A stretch of 60,622 nucleotides of DNA, taken from contig VFZX01000004.1 in the NCBI GenBank assembly GCA_016871015.1, forward strand, positions 1 through 60,622. The letters are read 5' to 3'. The notes beneath the pieces are model-generated. The model ran no database searches and was not told where the DNA came from. It was given only the letters and a program-made list of their open reading frames with translations. Shown here in pieces: positions 26,047-35,722 of this stretch. The translations under genes and the position numbers were made by a program. Numbering within the stretch: position 1 is the first letter of the stretch; each line of letters begins with the position of its first letter. The DNA comes from Acidobacteriota bacterium. Lineage in GTDB: Bacteria > Acidobacteriota > Terriglobia > Bryobacterales > Bryobacteraceae.

Positions 26047-29000
26047 ATGGCCTCAAGAGGGTTCATCCTGGCGGTCTGCGCCACGCTCACTCTCCATTCC
26101 CAGGACAACGGCGTCCTGACCGGTACCATCACCGATACGACTGGAGCGGTAGTCGTGGGCGCCGCGGTCAGCGCGGTGAACACCGCGACGAACTTCGAGT
26201 CGACCGCATCCTCGAACTCCGAGGGACTGTACCGGATTCCCTTCCTGCGCCCCGGAACCTACCGAGTCCGGATTGCAGCGGCCGGCTTCAAGAGTTTCCT
26301 GCGCGACAACGTCGAGCTGCGTGTTGGGGCGACGGTCCCGGTCAACGCCGTGATGGAGCTCGGCGCCGTGGCCGAGTCGGTTCAAGTCACCGCCGCCGTG
26401 CCGCTGCTCGAGTCGGAGACCTCCTCCACCGGCACCGTAATCAGCGGCGAGTTCTTCCAGCGGATGCCGCTCTACCAGCGCCACTCGCGCGCGCTGCTCT
26501 ACCTGACTCCGGGCGTCAACGTCAGCGGACTCGGCTACGCAGGCTCGCTCGGCGGATTTTCGATCAACGGCGGCGCGACCAGCAACATCGGCTTCTTCGA
26601 AGACGGCATGTACGGCGTCCAGCCGAGCGGCACCAACACCACCGACACGATCCTCAGCACGATCGAGGAAGCCAAAGTCATCACCACCGTGCTCCCGGCG
26701 GAATACGGACACTCGGCCGGCGGTGCCATCGTGATTGTCAAGAAGAGCGGGACCAACCAGCTCCACGGCGGCGGCGGGACACTGTTCCGCGAGGGTCCTA
26801 TGCAGCACCGCCGCTTCATGCAGGCGGCGCGCTTTGAGCAGACCGGCAACAGCCTCCACTTCTACCAGCCGGACTTCAACGTCAGCGGACCCGTCTACAT
26901 CCCCAAGCTCTACGACGGCCGCAACAAGACGTTCTTCATGTTCGCCGGACAATACCTGATGGAACGCCAGGGCGAGCAGATCTCCTGGAGCGTCCCCACC
27001 GCCGAAGAGCTCGGCGGCAACTTCAACTACGGCGGCCGGTCCGGCGTCAACGCCATTTACGACGCGCGCACCACTGCGTTGAACAATGGCGTTTGGTCGC
27101 GGCAGCCCTTCCCCGGCAACATCATTCCTCGGGCCCAGTGGGACCCGGTAGCCACCAGGTTCCTCAGCGAAAGAGTATGGGAGCTGCCCAATCTGCCGGG
27201 CACGCCGACCGCCACCGGCGCCACTGGTAATGTCCAGTTGCCGCGTCAAAAAACGGTCGACTGGGCCAACTACAGCCTGCGTGTGGACCAGCAATTCGCC
27301 AACCGCTTCAAGATGTTCTACAACTGGAGCTTCAACACCCGGACCGCGTTCACCCCCAACCTCGACGTCGTCAACCTCCTCTACAACTCCTCCCAGCGGA
27401 CCTCCAAGGACGCCCAGACCACCACCGGCATCGGCGCCACCTACACGCTCAGTCCTTCGATGATCAGCGAGACGCGCATCAACTACTACCGCTTCCGCAA
27501 CGACACCACCTGGCCCGGCTATGGCACCGACTTCGGCAAGCTGCTCGGCATCCCCAATGTCGGCGCGGGCAGCATGCCCGTGGTCACCGGGATCCCGAAC
27601 GTCGCCAACCCGAGCCTCAACGTCGAGGAGACGATCAACTTCCGCGAGGACGTGAGCAAGCTCTCCGGCAAACACGCCTTCAAGTCCGGCTACGATCTGA
27701 TGCGCCTGCGCCGCAACAACTACACGCGCGACAACAATGCCGGAACCTTCAACCTGGCGGGCACGAACGGACTGAACCCCAACGGCGCCTCGATCCCGAA
27801 CACCGGCGGCAACGCACTCAGCCAGTTGATGGTGGGCGCGGTGTCGAGCTTCACGCTCACGACGAACCTGCTCAGCAACCTGCCGCGCAACTGGATCCAC
27901 TCCTGGTATATCCAGGACGACTGGAAGGCGCTCCCCAACCTCGTTCTCAACTTCGGAGTGCGGTACCAGTTCCAAAGCACTCAGAACAACAAGTACGGCC
28001 AGGTGTCGAGCTTTGATCCCACCGGCGCGGACAACATCGTGCCCGGCGCGCGCGGCGTAATCATCCACCCCAAACAGCTCCACAAGCAGGACTGGAACAA
28101 CTTCCAGCCCCGCGCCGGACTGGCCTGGACCCTTCCGAAGAACCTCGTCCTGCGCGCCGGATTCGCGCTGTCGACGGTCGACGAGCGGCTCCCGGTGGCG
28201 CCGACCGAGGAATACGGCTCGGCCACAGCGCGCATCGACACTCCCAACGGCGACTTCCGCCCGCGTTTCCAGATCAGCCAAGGTCCGCTGGCTTCCCTGC
28301 TCCAGTTTCCCGTGATCCGTCCCGACGGCACAATTCCCTTTGCCGGCGCCAACCTCGGCGGACGCGGCGCGACGCTGGTCGACCGGAATCGCAAGGCGCC
28401 GTACACGATGAACTGGAACTTCGGGATCCAGCATGGATTCGCGACCAACTACCTGGTCGAGGTCACCTACACCGGCAACGCCGGCGTCAATGGATTCGAA
28501 AACCGCGAAATGAACGGCATCGACTACGACTGGGCGAACAACCTGCGGCTCACCAACCCGGCCCAGTTCAGCGCCCTGCAGAGCAACTCCCAGGTCTTCC
28601 GGCCGTATCCGAATTTCGGTGGGATTAGCTTCCGGACCAACGGCGCCCGCTCGAACTATCACGCGGGCACCGTAAAGCTCGACAAGCGCGTGTCGCATGG
28701 GCTGTCGCTGCTGACCTTCTACACCTACTCGAAGGGCATCGATTCCGCGGCCGCGAACAACCTGATCCGGCGCAGCGTCGACCGTGCCGAGAGCGCCAAC
28801 AACCGCACGCATCAGTACACCGGCAGCATGACCTATGAGTTGCCGCTGGGCAAGGGGCGCAAGTGGCTCAACCGCGGCGGCTGGATCAACGCGGCTTTCG
28901 GCGGATTCGACATGGTCTACCTGTACCGGATCTCGAGCGGCGACTCCCTGACCTTCGGATTCGGCGGCAGCCCCTTCCAGTACATGCCGGGCGTGGTAGC

Positions 29001-29430
29001 TACCCGCGGCGGCCGCCCGAACTCCACGGGACAGCGCGCGCGTCTCCGCGACAACTGGACCGACATCGGCGGCGACCGGTTTGTGCAGGCCAACCAGAAC
29101 GGCCTGATCGAGTCAATGAGCTACTTCGCGTATCCGGCGGCGTTCACGCAAGGCAACGTTGGCCGCAACACCTTTGACCGGCAGCGGTTTATTGATACGC
29201 AGTTTTCAGCTTCCAAGGAGTGGAAGATTAAGGAACGCGCCACGGCCGAGTTTCGCTTCGACTTCCAGAATCCGTTCAAGTGGTATAACCTGTCGGCGCC
29301 GAACGCGACTGTCAACTTCACCAATCCGGCGGCGTTCGGCAAGGTGTCGACGAGCACGTCGGACGAGGGTACGACAGCGAACGCCGGCGGACAGGGCTTG
29401 ATGAACATCACCCTGTCGTTCCGGTTCTAA
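26047..29430 (+). CDS. TonB-dependent receptor-like protein with carboxypeptidase-regulatory domain (Oar type)
   Basis: A 1127-residue outer-membrane protein. Signal peptide about 1-19, then a CarboxypepD_reg/Cna-B-like domain (about 22-105: GVLTGTITDTTGAVVVGAAV, SSNSEGLYRIPFLRPGTYRVRI, FKSF). A plug region follows (about 125-235, with VISGEFFQRMPLYQRHSRALLYLTPG and FSINGGATSNIGFFEDG), then a long beta-barrel. It ends ITLSFRF, with a terminal aromatic for BAM insertion. Such proteins are expanded in Acidobacteriota and related to SusC/Oar receptors; they probably import oligosaccharides. The divergent sulfatase suggests sulfated glycans. No SusD partner is present. Confidence 0.9.
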   Translation: MASRGFILAVCATLTLHSQDNGVLTGTITDTTGAVVVGAAVSAVNTATNFESTASSNSEGLYRIPFLRPGTYRVRIAAAGFKSFLRDNVELRVGATVPVNAVMELGAVAESVQVTAAVPLLESETSSTGTVISGEFFQRMPLYQRHSRALLYLTPGVNVSGLGYAGSLGGFSINGGATSNIGFFEDGMYGVQPSGTNTTDTILSTIEEAKVITTVLPAEYGHSAGGAIVIVKKSGTNQLHGGGGTLFREGPMQHRRFMQAARFEQTGNSLHFYQPDFNVSGPVYIPKLYDGRNKTFFMFAGQYLMERQGEQISWSVPTAEELGGNFNYGGRSGVNAIYDARTTALNNGVWSRQPFPGNIIPRAQWDPVATRFLSERVWELPNLPGTPTATGATGNVQLPRQKTVDWANYSLRVDQQFANRFKMFYNWSFNTRTAFTPNLDVVNLLYNSSQRTSKDAQTTTGIGATYTLSPSMISETRINYYRFRNDTTWPGYGTDFGKLLGIPNVGAGSMPVVTGIPNVANPSLNVEETINFREDVSKLSGKHAFKSGYDLMRLRRNNYTRDNNAGTFNLAGTNGLNPNGASIPNTGGNALSQLMVGAVSSFTLTTNLLSNLPRNWIHSWYIQDDWKALPNLVLNFGVRYQFQSTQNNKYGQVSSFDPTGADNIVPGARGVIIHPKQLHKQDWNNFQPRAGLAWTLPKNLVLRAGFALSTVDERLPVAPTEEYGSATARIDTPNGDFRPRFQISQGPLASLLQFPVIRPDGTIPFAGANLGGRGATLVDRNRKAPYTMNWNFGIQHGFATNYLVEVTYTGNAGVNGFENREMNGIDYDWANNLRLTNPAQFSALQSNSQVFRPYPNFGGISFRTNGARSNYHAGTVKLDKRVSHGLSLLTFYTYSKGIDSAAANNLIRRSVDRAESANNRTHQYTGSMTYELPLGKGRKWLNRGGWINAAFGGFDMVYLYRISSGDSLTFGFGGSPFQYMPGVVATRGGRPNSTGQRARLRDNWTDIGGDRFVQANQNGLIESMSYFAYPAAFTQGNVGRNTFDRQRFIDTQFSASKEWKIKERATAEFRFDFQNPFKWYNLSAPNATVNFTNPAAFGKVSTSTSDEGTTANAGGQGLMNITLSFRF

Positions 29431-29448
29431 CTGAATCCAGTACAAACC

Positions 29449-31382
29449 TCACTTCACCGCCGGCGCCACGGGCAGGACCATGTGGGAGGGAAACCGCGCA
29501 CTATGATGCACCGTGTTGTCCTGCGTCACCATGCGCGTGTTCTTTCCGAGCGGCTCGCCCGTGCCGGGGTTAACGTCGAACCGGGGGAAGTTGGAGCTTG
29601 AGATGTCTACGCGGATTCGGTGCCCCTTCTTGAAGACGTTGGCCGTCGGAAAAGGGGCGATCGTGAACTGATATACCTGAGCGGGCGTGAGCAGCACCTG
29701 GTGATTGCGGGTAGCGCGATATCGTCCGCGCACGATGGCGTCGGTGATGTTCAGGTCGAATCCCCCGGGCCACGTCGTGCTGGGTGGGTACACGTCCACC
29801 AGCTTGGCCGTGAAGTCGGTGTCGGTCCGGTTCGTCGAGGCGTGCAGTGTGACGGTGATGGGGCCGATCACCGTCAGGTCCTCAGTCAACGGCTCCGTCT
29901 GGAAGACCACCACGTCGCTCCTGGCTCTGAGTGGCATGAACGGCGCGGCCGACGGCGGGAAGCGTGGGTCCTCGCGCTGGTCATAGGCTCCATCCTTGAG
30001 GCGGGCTGACGATCCCCTCCGATCGTGGGCACTGGGTGTGCGGGGTCGAAAGTGTAGGTGGTGGAAGAAGACGCGGCGGCGGGTTTCACGGGTGACAAGG
30101 CGCCGTTGCCATGGAAGTAGTAGTTGACGAGCCTCGTTCCCGGCACCGGCCAACTCGGGTAGTCTCGCCAGGTTCCACCATGGAATAGCCGCCCATCGGT
30201 GTCCTTGTGGCCGTCACCGAGTCCCATGACGAACAGCCGCACCGGTGATTCGGATTCCACTCCGGTGCCGAGCCCCTTCAGGAAGTGGTCGAACCACCGG
30301 ATGTGGAACGCCGTCTGGAAATCAGGGATCGCCGCTTCGGCGCCGAACGCCACGTCGCCCGCGAACGGGCGGAGGTTGCCGCTGTGCGTCCACGGTCCCA
30401 CCAGGAGCCGCTGCGGCGTCCTGTTGCGACGCCTAAGCTCGGAGAAGTTCTGGAAGGTCCCCGCAAGGAAGATGTCGTACCAGCCTCCCACGTGGAGCAT
30501 CGGGATGTCTGCCGTTTCGTCATAGTGCTCTGACCAGTTCACCATCCGATCCTTCCAGAAGGCGTCGTAGTCGGCGTGCTCGAAGAAGTCCAGGTACCAC
30601 GCCTCGTAGGTGGGCTCGATGCTCAGCGGGTTCAAACCGCGCTTCATCGGCTGCAGGGCGTACCACGTCTCCACCTTCTCGCGCTCCAGCAGCGCTTTCA
30701 CCTCCGGGCGCTTGGCGTCGGCCAGCAGATGTGTCCATGCCCAAGTGAGCTGGCGCCCCATCTCGTAGGTGCCACGGTAGCGAACGCCGTGGTCCCAACC
30801 GTTCGCGAGGCCGCCCATATTGAGCAGCAGCGCGGCCAGCGCAGGCGGCTTGAGCTGTGCCGCTCCCGCCTGCGAGTGCGCGGCAAACGACTGTCCCCAC
30901 ATCCCCACCTTTCCATTTGCATACGGCTGCCGCGCCAGCCACTCGATCGCGTCGTAACCGTCGGTGGCGTCGGCCGGCTGCACCTTGAGGAAAGACCCTT
31001 GCGAGGTGTAGCGCCCGCGCAGGCTTTGCACCGCCACCACGTAGCCCCGCTGCGCGAAGTAGCGAGCCGAGGCAGCCAGCGTTTCCCGCGCGTACGGCGT
31101 CCGGTTCAGCAGGACGGGGAGCTTGGACGTCACCACACCGCCGTTCGCCACGGGCCGGTACAGGTCGGTTGCCATCAGCTTGCCGTCACGCACCGGGATC
31201 ATCACATCCCGTGTGACGATCACGCTGCCGTATTGCGCGGACGCCGGCGCCTGTGCCACGAGCACGAGCGCCATGACCGTGCTCACAATGCCAAAGCGCC
31301 GCAGCGACACGTCCTGGACGGCGCGCGTGGCGCGCTCGAAAGTGGCAGTCTTCAAACGGACCCTCCGCCGCCGGGCAGTCAT
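29449..31382 (-). pseudogene. CocE/NonD hydrolase (X-Pro dipeptidyl-peptidase-like) gene with a one-base frameshift
   Basis: The upstream frame (start about 31382; the leader ends near QAPASAQYG) runs to a shifted tail. It contains the CocE N-domain RDVMIPVRDGKLMATDLYRP and the nucleophile region GKVGMWGQSFAAHSQ. Frame changes at the minus-strand G-run GGAGGGGATCG (C-run 30014-30017). One extra G gives PTIGGGSSARLKDGAYDQRED and joins the second frame, which has the C-terminal jelly roll (DVVVFQTEPLTEDLTVIGPI, HRIRVDISSSNFPRFDVN, MVLPVAP). The homopolymer makes either slippage in sequencing or real decay likely. Intact length would be about 640 residues. It is related to the intact copy at 35723-37315. 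Confidence 0.85.
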
Positions 31383-31484
31383 GTCTGTGTTACGAAAGCA
31401 ATAGCCGTCGGCGAACGCTCACCGTAGCCTACCACATGGCCGGGGAAACACATTCGGAACCGGCGCGTTGGGCGTGTAAAGCGT

Positions 31485-31829
31485 CTACGAATGCGCCGGA
31501 TTCTCAACCGGAGGCGCGTACGGCATCCTCGGGGGCTCCGGCTGCACCGGCAGGATAATCCAAGCCAGGATGTAGGCGATCACCCCGGGCACCACCGGCG
31601 TGCAGAAAGTCCCCACCACCCACAACAGCCGCACCAGCGTCACGTCGGAGTTGAAGTACTCCGCCATTCCGGCGCAGACTCCGGCAATCTTTTTGCCTTC
31701 CAGCCGCCGGTACATCCGCTTCGGCGGAGCCGCTGGATGGACGGGCTGCGTGCCGGGAACCGCGCCCCCGCACTGCGAACAAAAGCGTGACTCGTCTCCC
31801 ATCTGGACGCCACACTGAGTACAAAACAT
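31485..31829 (-). CDS. PspC-domain protein with N-terminal zinc ribbon
   Basis: A 114-residue protein. The first 22 residues form a zinc ribbon (MFCTQCGVQMGDESRFCSQCGG, with CxxC pairs). The PspC domain follows (about 38-95): YRRLEGKKIAGVCAGMAEYFNSD, then a hydrophobic helix VTLVRLLWVVGTF, then PGVIAYILAWIILP. PspC proteins are small inner-membrane proteins tied to the phage-shock envelope stress response. AGGAAGGG about eight bases before ATG 31829 supports the start. It is a single gene between two unrelated minus-strand units. Confidence 0.88.
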   Translation of the reverse strand: MFCTQCGVQMGDESRFCSQCGGAVPGTQPVHPAAPPKRMYRRLEGKKIAGVCAGMAEYFNSDVTLVRLLWVVGTFCTPVVPGVIAYILAWIILPVQPEPPRMPYAPPVENPAHS

Positions 31830-31922
31830 TGTTTACCCTTCCTCTCTTCGCAGGAGGCTACGGAGCCCGGATGAAAAATGTTCCATGAATCTGGCCCCGG
31901 CGGGCGACGCCGGATACCAGCA

Positions 31923-33344
31923 CTACTGCTCCTTGACGCACACCTGCCGGATCGCCTCCAGCTTCGCGTCACTCAAGTAGCCGTACCGGTTCACCCACAC
32001 GCCGTGCCGCGACGCATTCCACGCCACCCCCATCCGCCTCCGGAAATCGTCGAGCGGACCGTATCCATGCGCCAGCGCATACACCGGCGTGGACCCGGCC
32101 GCGATCTGCGCCTCAACGATCTTGCGCGTTTGGGCACGCTCTCCCACCGGATGCGCCTGGTCCGGTTCGGGATAGACGTAGTCGCGCAGCGTAGGCAGCC
32201 CCGCATCGTCGGCGATATCCACCAAGCGCACCAGCGCCCGCGTGAGCAGCTTTTCATCCAATGCCGGGTTTGCCCGCAGGATCACGTCGCCGTAGAACCG
32301 CAGCATCACCGGCCAATGCATCGTGTACAGCTTGACACTGATGGCCGAGGCGTTCTTCGCGAACCGTCCGTAGTCGAGCCCCGACACCAGCGACCACGGC
32401 GGCGGAAACGCGTTCGGCACCAGTTCGATCCGCTTGCCGCCCGCCTCGTCCATCGCCTTCCGGAACGCGGCGATCAGTTCCTCGGCCAGGATCGCCTTGA
32501 AGCGCAGCCAGTCGAGCAGCACCGGCTGGTCCTTGAGCCAGTGCAGCAGCCGGTAACGTCCGCCGTCGGCTTCCGCCCAGGGGAGCAGGTCGGCGTTGGT
32601 GAGTCCGCCGTGGATTTTCGTGTAGAGCGCGCCCGCCGCGCGCCGCATGCGGTCAAAATCGAATCCCAGGCGCGTGGCCGCGGCTTCAGCGTGCGGACCG
32701 AAGTCCAGAAAAATGTCGTCGAGGAAGTAGGGCGGATACTCCGGCCAGTCGACACGCAGCCCGGCGGCATCCGGATACGCCTGCACCAAGTCCTTCAACA
32801 ACGCGCAATGATACGCCACGATATGCGGACTCGCCAGGCTGCCGTTGTTCGCCAGCCTTTGCGGCGGGATCCGCCCGTCGGGCAGCAGCGGACGGTCGTC
32901 GCCCTGCGGCCCGCCGAACTGGACCCGGTATCCCGGCGGGATCGCCGCCTGCACCTGCAGGTAGACCTTCAAATGCCGCGCCTGGGCCGCGCGGATGAAG
33001 TTCTTGAGCACCGGTCCTTGTTTGCGGGTCAGCTCGGCCGGAGGCGGCGGCTGATAGCGGAGTCCATGATACAGCCGCGTGTTTGGAGCAAAGCCCGGCG
33101 CAGTCTTGACGAAGAGCTCGCGCCGTCCCCACAGTGTCCGGTCGAGCAGCCGGACACTGCCCGCGCCCGCGTCGATCGGCGGCTCGCGCGACCCGGACTT
33201 CTCATCGGAAGGCTCCATCACATACGGCGAGGTCGCAACCGCGGTGGCGCCCGCCTTGTGGACCAGATTGTCAAGGGTCCGTTCGATACCTTCGTGCTGA
33301 ATCCACTCGGGCATCATCGTGATGCCGATGAAATTGCGTGGCAT
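31923..33344 (-). CDS. Putative TIM-barrel glycoside-hydrolase-like protein, family not recognised
   Basis: A 473-residue protein without an obvious signal peptide. The sequence alternates strands and helices as in a TIM barrel: NFIGITMMPEW, KVYLQVQAAIPPGY, AGLRVDWPEYPPYFLDDIFLDFG, KRIELVPNAF, ISVKLYTMHWPVMLRFYGD and TPVYALAHGYG. The acidic pair in DWPEYPP and a late Glu/Asp cluster are candidate catalytic groups. No named family can be assigned safely. It lies five bases after a VOC protein on the same strand, so the two are probably cotranscribed. A GC stem (31897-31913) follows the stop but has no T-run. Confidence 0.6.
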   Translation of the reverse strand: MPRNFIGITMMPEWIQHEGIERTLDNLVHKAGATAVATSPYVMEPSDEKSGSREPPIDAGAGSVRLLDRTLWGRRELFVKTAPGFAPNTRLYHGLRYQPPPPAELTRKQGPVLKNFIRAAQARHLKVYLQVQAAIPPGYRVQFGGPQGDDRPLLPDGRIPPQRLANNGSLASPHIVAYHCALLKDLVQAYPDAAGLRVDWPEYPPYFLDDIFLDFGPHAEAAATRLGFDFDRMRRAAGALYTKIHGGLTNADLLPWAEADGGRYRLLHWLKDQPVLLDWLRFKAILAEELIAAFRKAMDEAGGKRIELVPNAFPPPWSLVSGLDYGRFAKNASAISVKLYTMHWPVMLRFYGDVILRANPALDEKLLTRALVRLVDIADDAGLPTLRDYVYPEPDQAHPVGERAQTRKIVEAQIAAGSTPVYALAHGYGPLDDFRRRMGVAWNASRHGVWVNRYGYLSDAKLEAIRQVCVKEQ

Positions 33345-33349
33345 CTATG

Positions 33350-33727
33350 TCAGAATTCCGGCGGAAACGCAATTACGGACACCGGCACGCCGTCCGGATC
33401 GCGCCAGACGCCCATCTTGGCGCCGAAGTCCTGCATCGCCACCGGCTCCATCACCGGAACTCCCGCCGCCTCCATCTTTGCGGCGAAGGCGTCGATGCCG
33501 CTCACCACGAACCCGCAATGCATGTGTCCGGCGGGAATCTGGTTACGCTGGACTTCGGGGACTGTACCGGGCGCGGCCTTGTGCAACGCCAAGGTGCAAC
33601 TGCCCGTGTCTAACTCGCTCCACTCGGGCGACTCCATCTTCAGTTTGAGGCCGAGCCAATCGCGATAGAACGCGACGCTCTTCCCCATGTCGCTGACGAA
33701 AACGATCGCGTAGGAAAGGTTGGTCAT
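33350..33727 (-). CDS. VOC-family protein (glyoxalase/dioxygenase superfamily)
   Basis: A 125-residue single-domain vicinal oxygen chelate protein. It begins NLSYAIVFVSDMGKSVAFYRDWLGLKL, the standard first beta-alpha-beta unit. Further on are TCTLALHKAAPG and HMHCGFVVSGIDAFAAKMEAAGV; the late half matches the metal-ligand strand (GFVV) and FRDPDGVPVSVI-like end (WRDPDGVPVSVIAF). Function is undetermined; members include glyoxalases, resistance proteins and dioxygenases. It leads a two-gene unit with the TIM-barrel protein. Confidence 0.85.
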   Translation of the reverse strand: MTNLSYAIVFVSDMGKSVAFYRDWLGLKLKMESPEWSELDTGSCTLALHKAAPGTVPEVQRNQIPAGHMHCGFVVSGIDAFAAKMEAAGVPVMEPVAMQDFGAKMGVWRDPDGVPVSVIAFPPEF

Positions 33728-33763
33728 GGATGCCTGCTACCGGGGGATGATAGCATGGCCCCA

Positions 33764-34699
33764 ATGACCAGGCGAACCCTGTTGCAATACGGCATCACCG
33801 CCACCGCGCTGGCGCAGACCCCGCCGCCACCGTTGAGCCTTGAGGAACACGGCCCGCTCGTGATCGAGCGTGCGAGGCCAGGTAAACCGCACACGGGCAA
33901 GGTGCTGGCGGCGATTCAGCCGCACTCGGACGACATTCCGATCTTCGCCGCCGGAACCTGCTTCAAACTCATGGACGAGGGCTACACAGGCGTCCTGATC
34001 CGCGTCACCAACGACGACATGGCCGGACCCGGAGGAATCGCGCAGACCGTCACCGCGAATGAGCGCGACAACTTCGCCGTTGCCCGCGTGATGGGCATGA
34101 AGCAGGTCTTCGACCTGAACTACAACAACCACACGATGGACAACATCGCACGTTCCGAGCTGCGGGCGCGGTTCATCTTTCTGTTCCGGCTGCTGCGTGT
34201 CGACACCGTGATCACCTACGATCCGTGGGGACACTACGAAGAGAACCCCGACCACTACGTCACATCGGCCTGCGTCGAGGCGGCGGCCTGGATGGCGGCT
34301 GGATCCAAGGACTACCCCGAGCACTTCGCCGCCGGACTCAAGCCGAAGAGCATCACCGAAAAGTACTACTTCGGCCGCTTCCAGCAGCGTGTGAACCGCA
34401 TCGTCGACATCACGTCAACCGTCGAGCGGAAGGTGGACGCCAACCTCGAGAACATCGCCCAGGGTCCGGCTGGACACAACGGCGTCCGATTGCGCGACCG
34501 GCTCGCACGCGAGGGCAAGAAGCTCGACCTGCTGCCCGCCGACGACCGGACCGCCAACCGCAACTACATCCGCGAGTTCGTCCTGGCGCGCGACCGCGAG
34601 ACCGGACGCCGGCACGGGATCGAGTACGCCGAGCAGTTCCACTACATCGGCCCGGAGGAGAGCCGGGTCGAGCAGTACATCCGCCGCAACGCCAAATAG
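33764..34699 (+). CDS. PIG-L family deacetylase
   Basis: A 311-residue protein. ATG 33764 is preferred over ATG 33755 because the Tat-like leader MTRRTLLQYGITATALAQ begins there and TAGCAT (33751-33756) is seven bases upstream. The zinc motif PHSDD is at 53-57 (AHPDD in most members), with a likely third ligand in ENPDHYVTS. Members deacetylate N-acetylglucosaminyl compounds such as LmbE and MshB substrates. The signal implies a periplasmic sugar or aminosugar substrate. The stop is three bases from the opposing gene's stop. Confidence 0.85.
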   Translation: MTRRTLLQYGITATALAQTPPPPLSLEEHGPLVIERARPGKPHTGKVLAAIQPHSDDIPIFAAGTCFKLMDEGYTGVLIRVTNDDMAGPGGIAQTVTANERDNFAVARVMGMKQVFDLNYNNHTMDNIARSELRARFIFLFRLLRVDTVITYDPWGHYEENPDHYVTSACVEAAAWMAAGSKDYPEHFAAGLKPKSITEKYYFGRFQQRVNRIVDITSTVERKVDANLENIAQGPAGHNGVRLRDRLAREGKKLDLLPADDRTANRNYIREFVLARDRETGRRHGIEYAEQFHYIGPEESRVEQYIRRNAK

Positions 34700-34702
34700 C
34701 GG

Positions 34703-35719
34703 CTAACGCCGTTCCAGAAATCCCAGCAAGCCTTCCTCCGCCTGTTCCAGTGCAGGCAGCGATTCACGCTGCTGGACCCGGATCCCAGCCGCCTGAAGTG
34801 GCGCCAAGGCATGCTTGATCTCAGCGTCCTTCACGAAGATCCGCTCCGGAAGGCCACGAGCCTTCCGCACTGCGCCGAGCAGGATCTCCGCCGCAAGTTC
34901 CCCGTCAGTCTTCTCCGGCCCTGCCGCCTGGACTTCCAGGACATACCCCGAACGCTGATCCACCGCAATCGCCACTCTCAGCACGGCTGCACGCTCATTC
35001 TTTCCGCCCACGCTGCTCGCGGTCCAGGCAACTCCCAATTCAAGACGGCCATCGGAAGGACGGTGGGCCTTGAGTTCTTCGATCATCGAATCCGGGATCT
35101 TCTTCACGGGCGCCGGAGTGGAATCCGGGAGGTCCTCGACCGTCAATATGAATCCACCGTCTTCCCGCCGGATGGTAGGATAGTGGCCCGGCCATCTCCG
35201 GGACTGGCCCCACGCGTAGTTGACGGCGCGCAGACACTCCAACAGCGTCTCCCCTTCCGGCTGGTTGACCGGATGAGGATGGTAACGGGGCCGGAAGCTA
35301 TGGAACAAGGGCCGCCGTCCGGATCCCGCTTTCAATCCAAGAGCGGCCAGCATACTTTTCTCCTCGGCCCGCATGTCCTTGGCCAGTTCGAATGACACAG
35401 CCACCGCATCATTGTTGCTGAAGAACGTCTTGATGTCATGTCCAAAGGGCCTCGCCTGCTGCGCCTCGAAGTGGGCCAAGCCGCGCTCGCCGCGGTAGGC
35501 GATCAGCGAGAAGTGTTCGCCCATCGCGCCGGTGATCGTGCAGTAGCGGCTCTCCTCAGGCAGCACGACCCGGAAAAGCTCCCTCTCCGAGATCTGCTCC
35601 CAGGGAGCCAGCTTTTGCAGGATCTGGCTCTCCTGAACCAGTTCCACCGCGGTAGCCCGCGTCAAGGGAGGTTCGTCGCCGATCATCCGGGCGAAGAATA
35701 CTTGTGTGTCGTCGGCCAT
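34703..35719 (-). CDS. Conserved protein with DUF7309/DUF6930-like domains
   Basis: A 338-residue cytoplasmic-looking protein, no signal peptide. Residues about 20-150 (QILQKLAPWEQISERELFRV, HFSLIAYRGERGLAHFEAQQ) and 200-330 (VDQRSGYVLEVQAAGPEKTD, GLPERIFVKDAEIKHALAPLQAAGI) look like the two-part DUF7309/DUF6930 architecture known from SEC-C-type proteins, though I recall this only from memory. It starts three bases after the CocE hydrolase stop and is the third gene of that unit. The function is unknown. Confidence 0.6.
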   Translation of the reverse strand: MADDTQVFFARMIGDEPPLTRATAVELVQESQILQKLAPWEQISERELFRVVLPEESRYCTITGAMGEHFSLIAYRGERGLAHFEAQQARPFGHDIKTFFSNNDAVAVSFELAKDMRAEEKSMLAALGLKAGSGRRPLFHSFRPRYHPHPVNQPEGETLLECLRAVNYAWGQSRRWPGHYPTIRREDGGFILTVEDLPDSTPAPVKKIPDSMIEELKAHRPSDGRLELGVAWTASSVGGKNERAAVLRVAIAVDQRSGYVLEVQAAGPEKTDGELAAEILLGAVRKARGLPERIFVKDAEIKHALAPLQAAGIRVQQRESLPALEQAEEGLLGFLERR

Positions 35720-35722
35720 GAT

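Noticed and set aside
26053-28812. A 919-codon open frame antisense to the receptor gene
   Set aside because: Typical GC-rich shadow frame: Val/Gly/Ala/Arg rich with no recognisable motif, fully opposite a gene with clear domains.
31897-31913. CCGGCG-GGCGA-CGCCGG hairpin after the TIM-barrel gene, as a terminator
   Set aside because: Only a 6-bp stem and no adjacent T-run on the minus strand; the nearest run of T is about 15 bases further.
31878-33668. A 596-codon plus-strand frame opposite the TIM-barrel and VOC genes
   Set aside because: Arg/Pro/His-rich translation without motifs. The minus-strand genes have recognisable folds.
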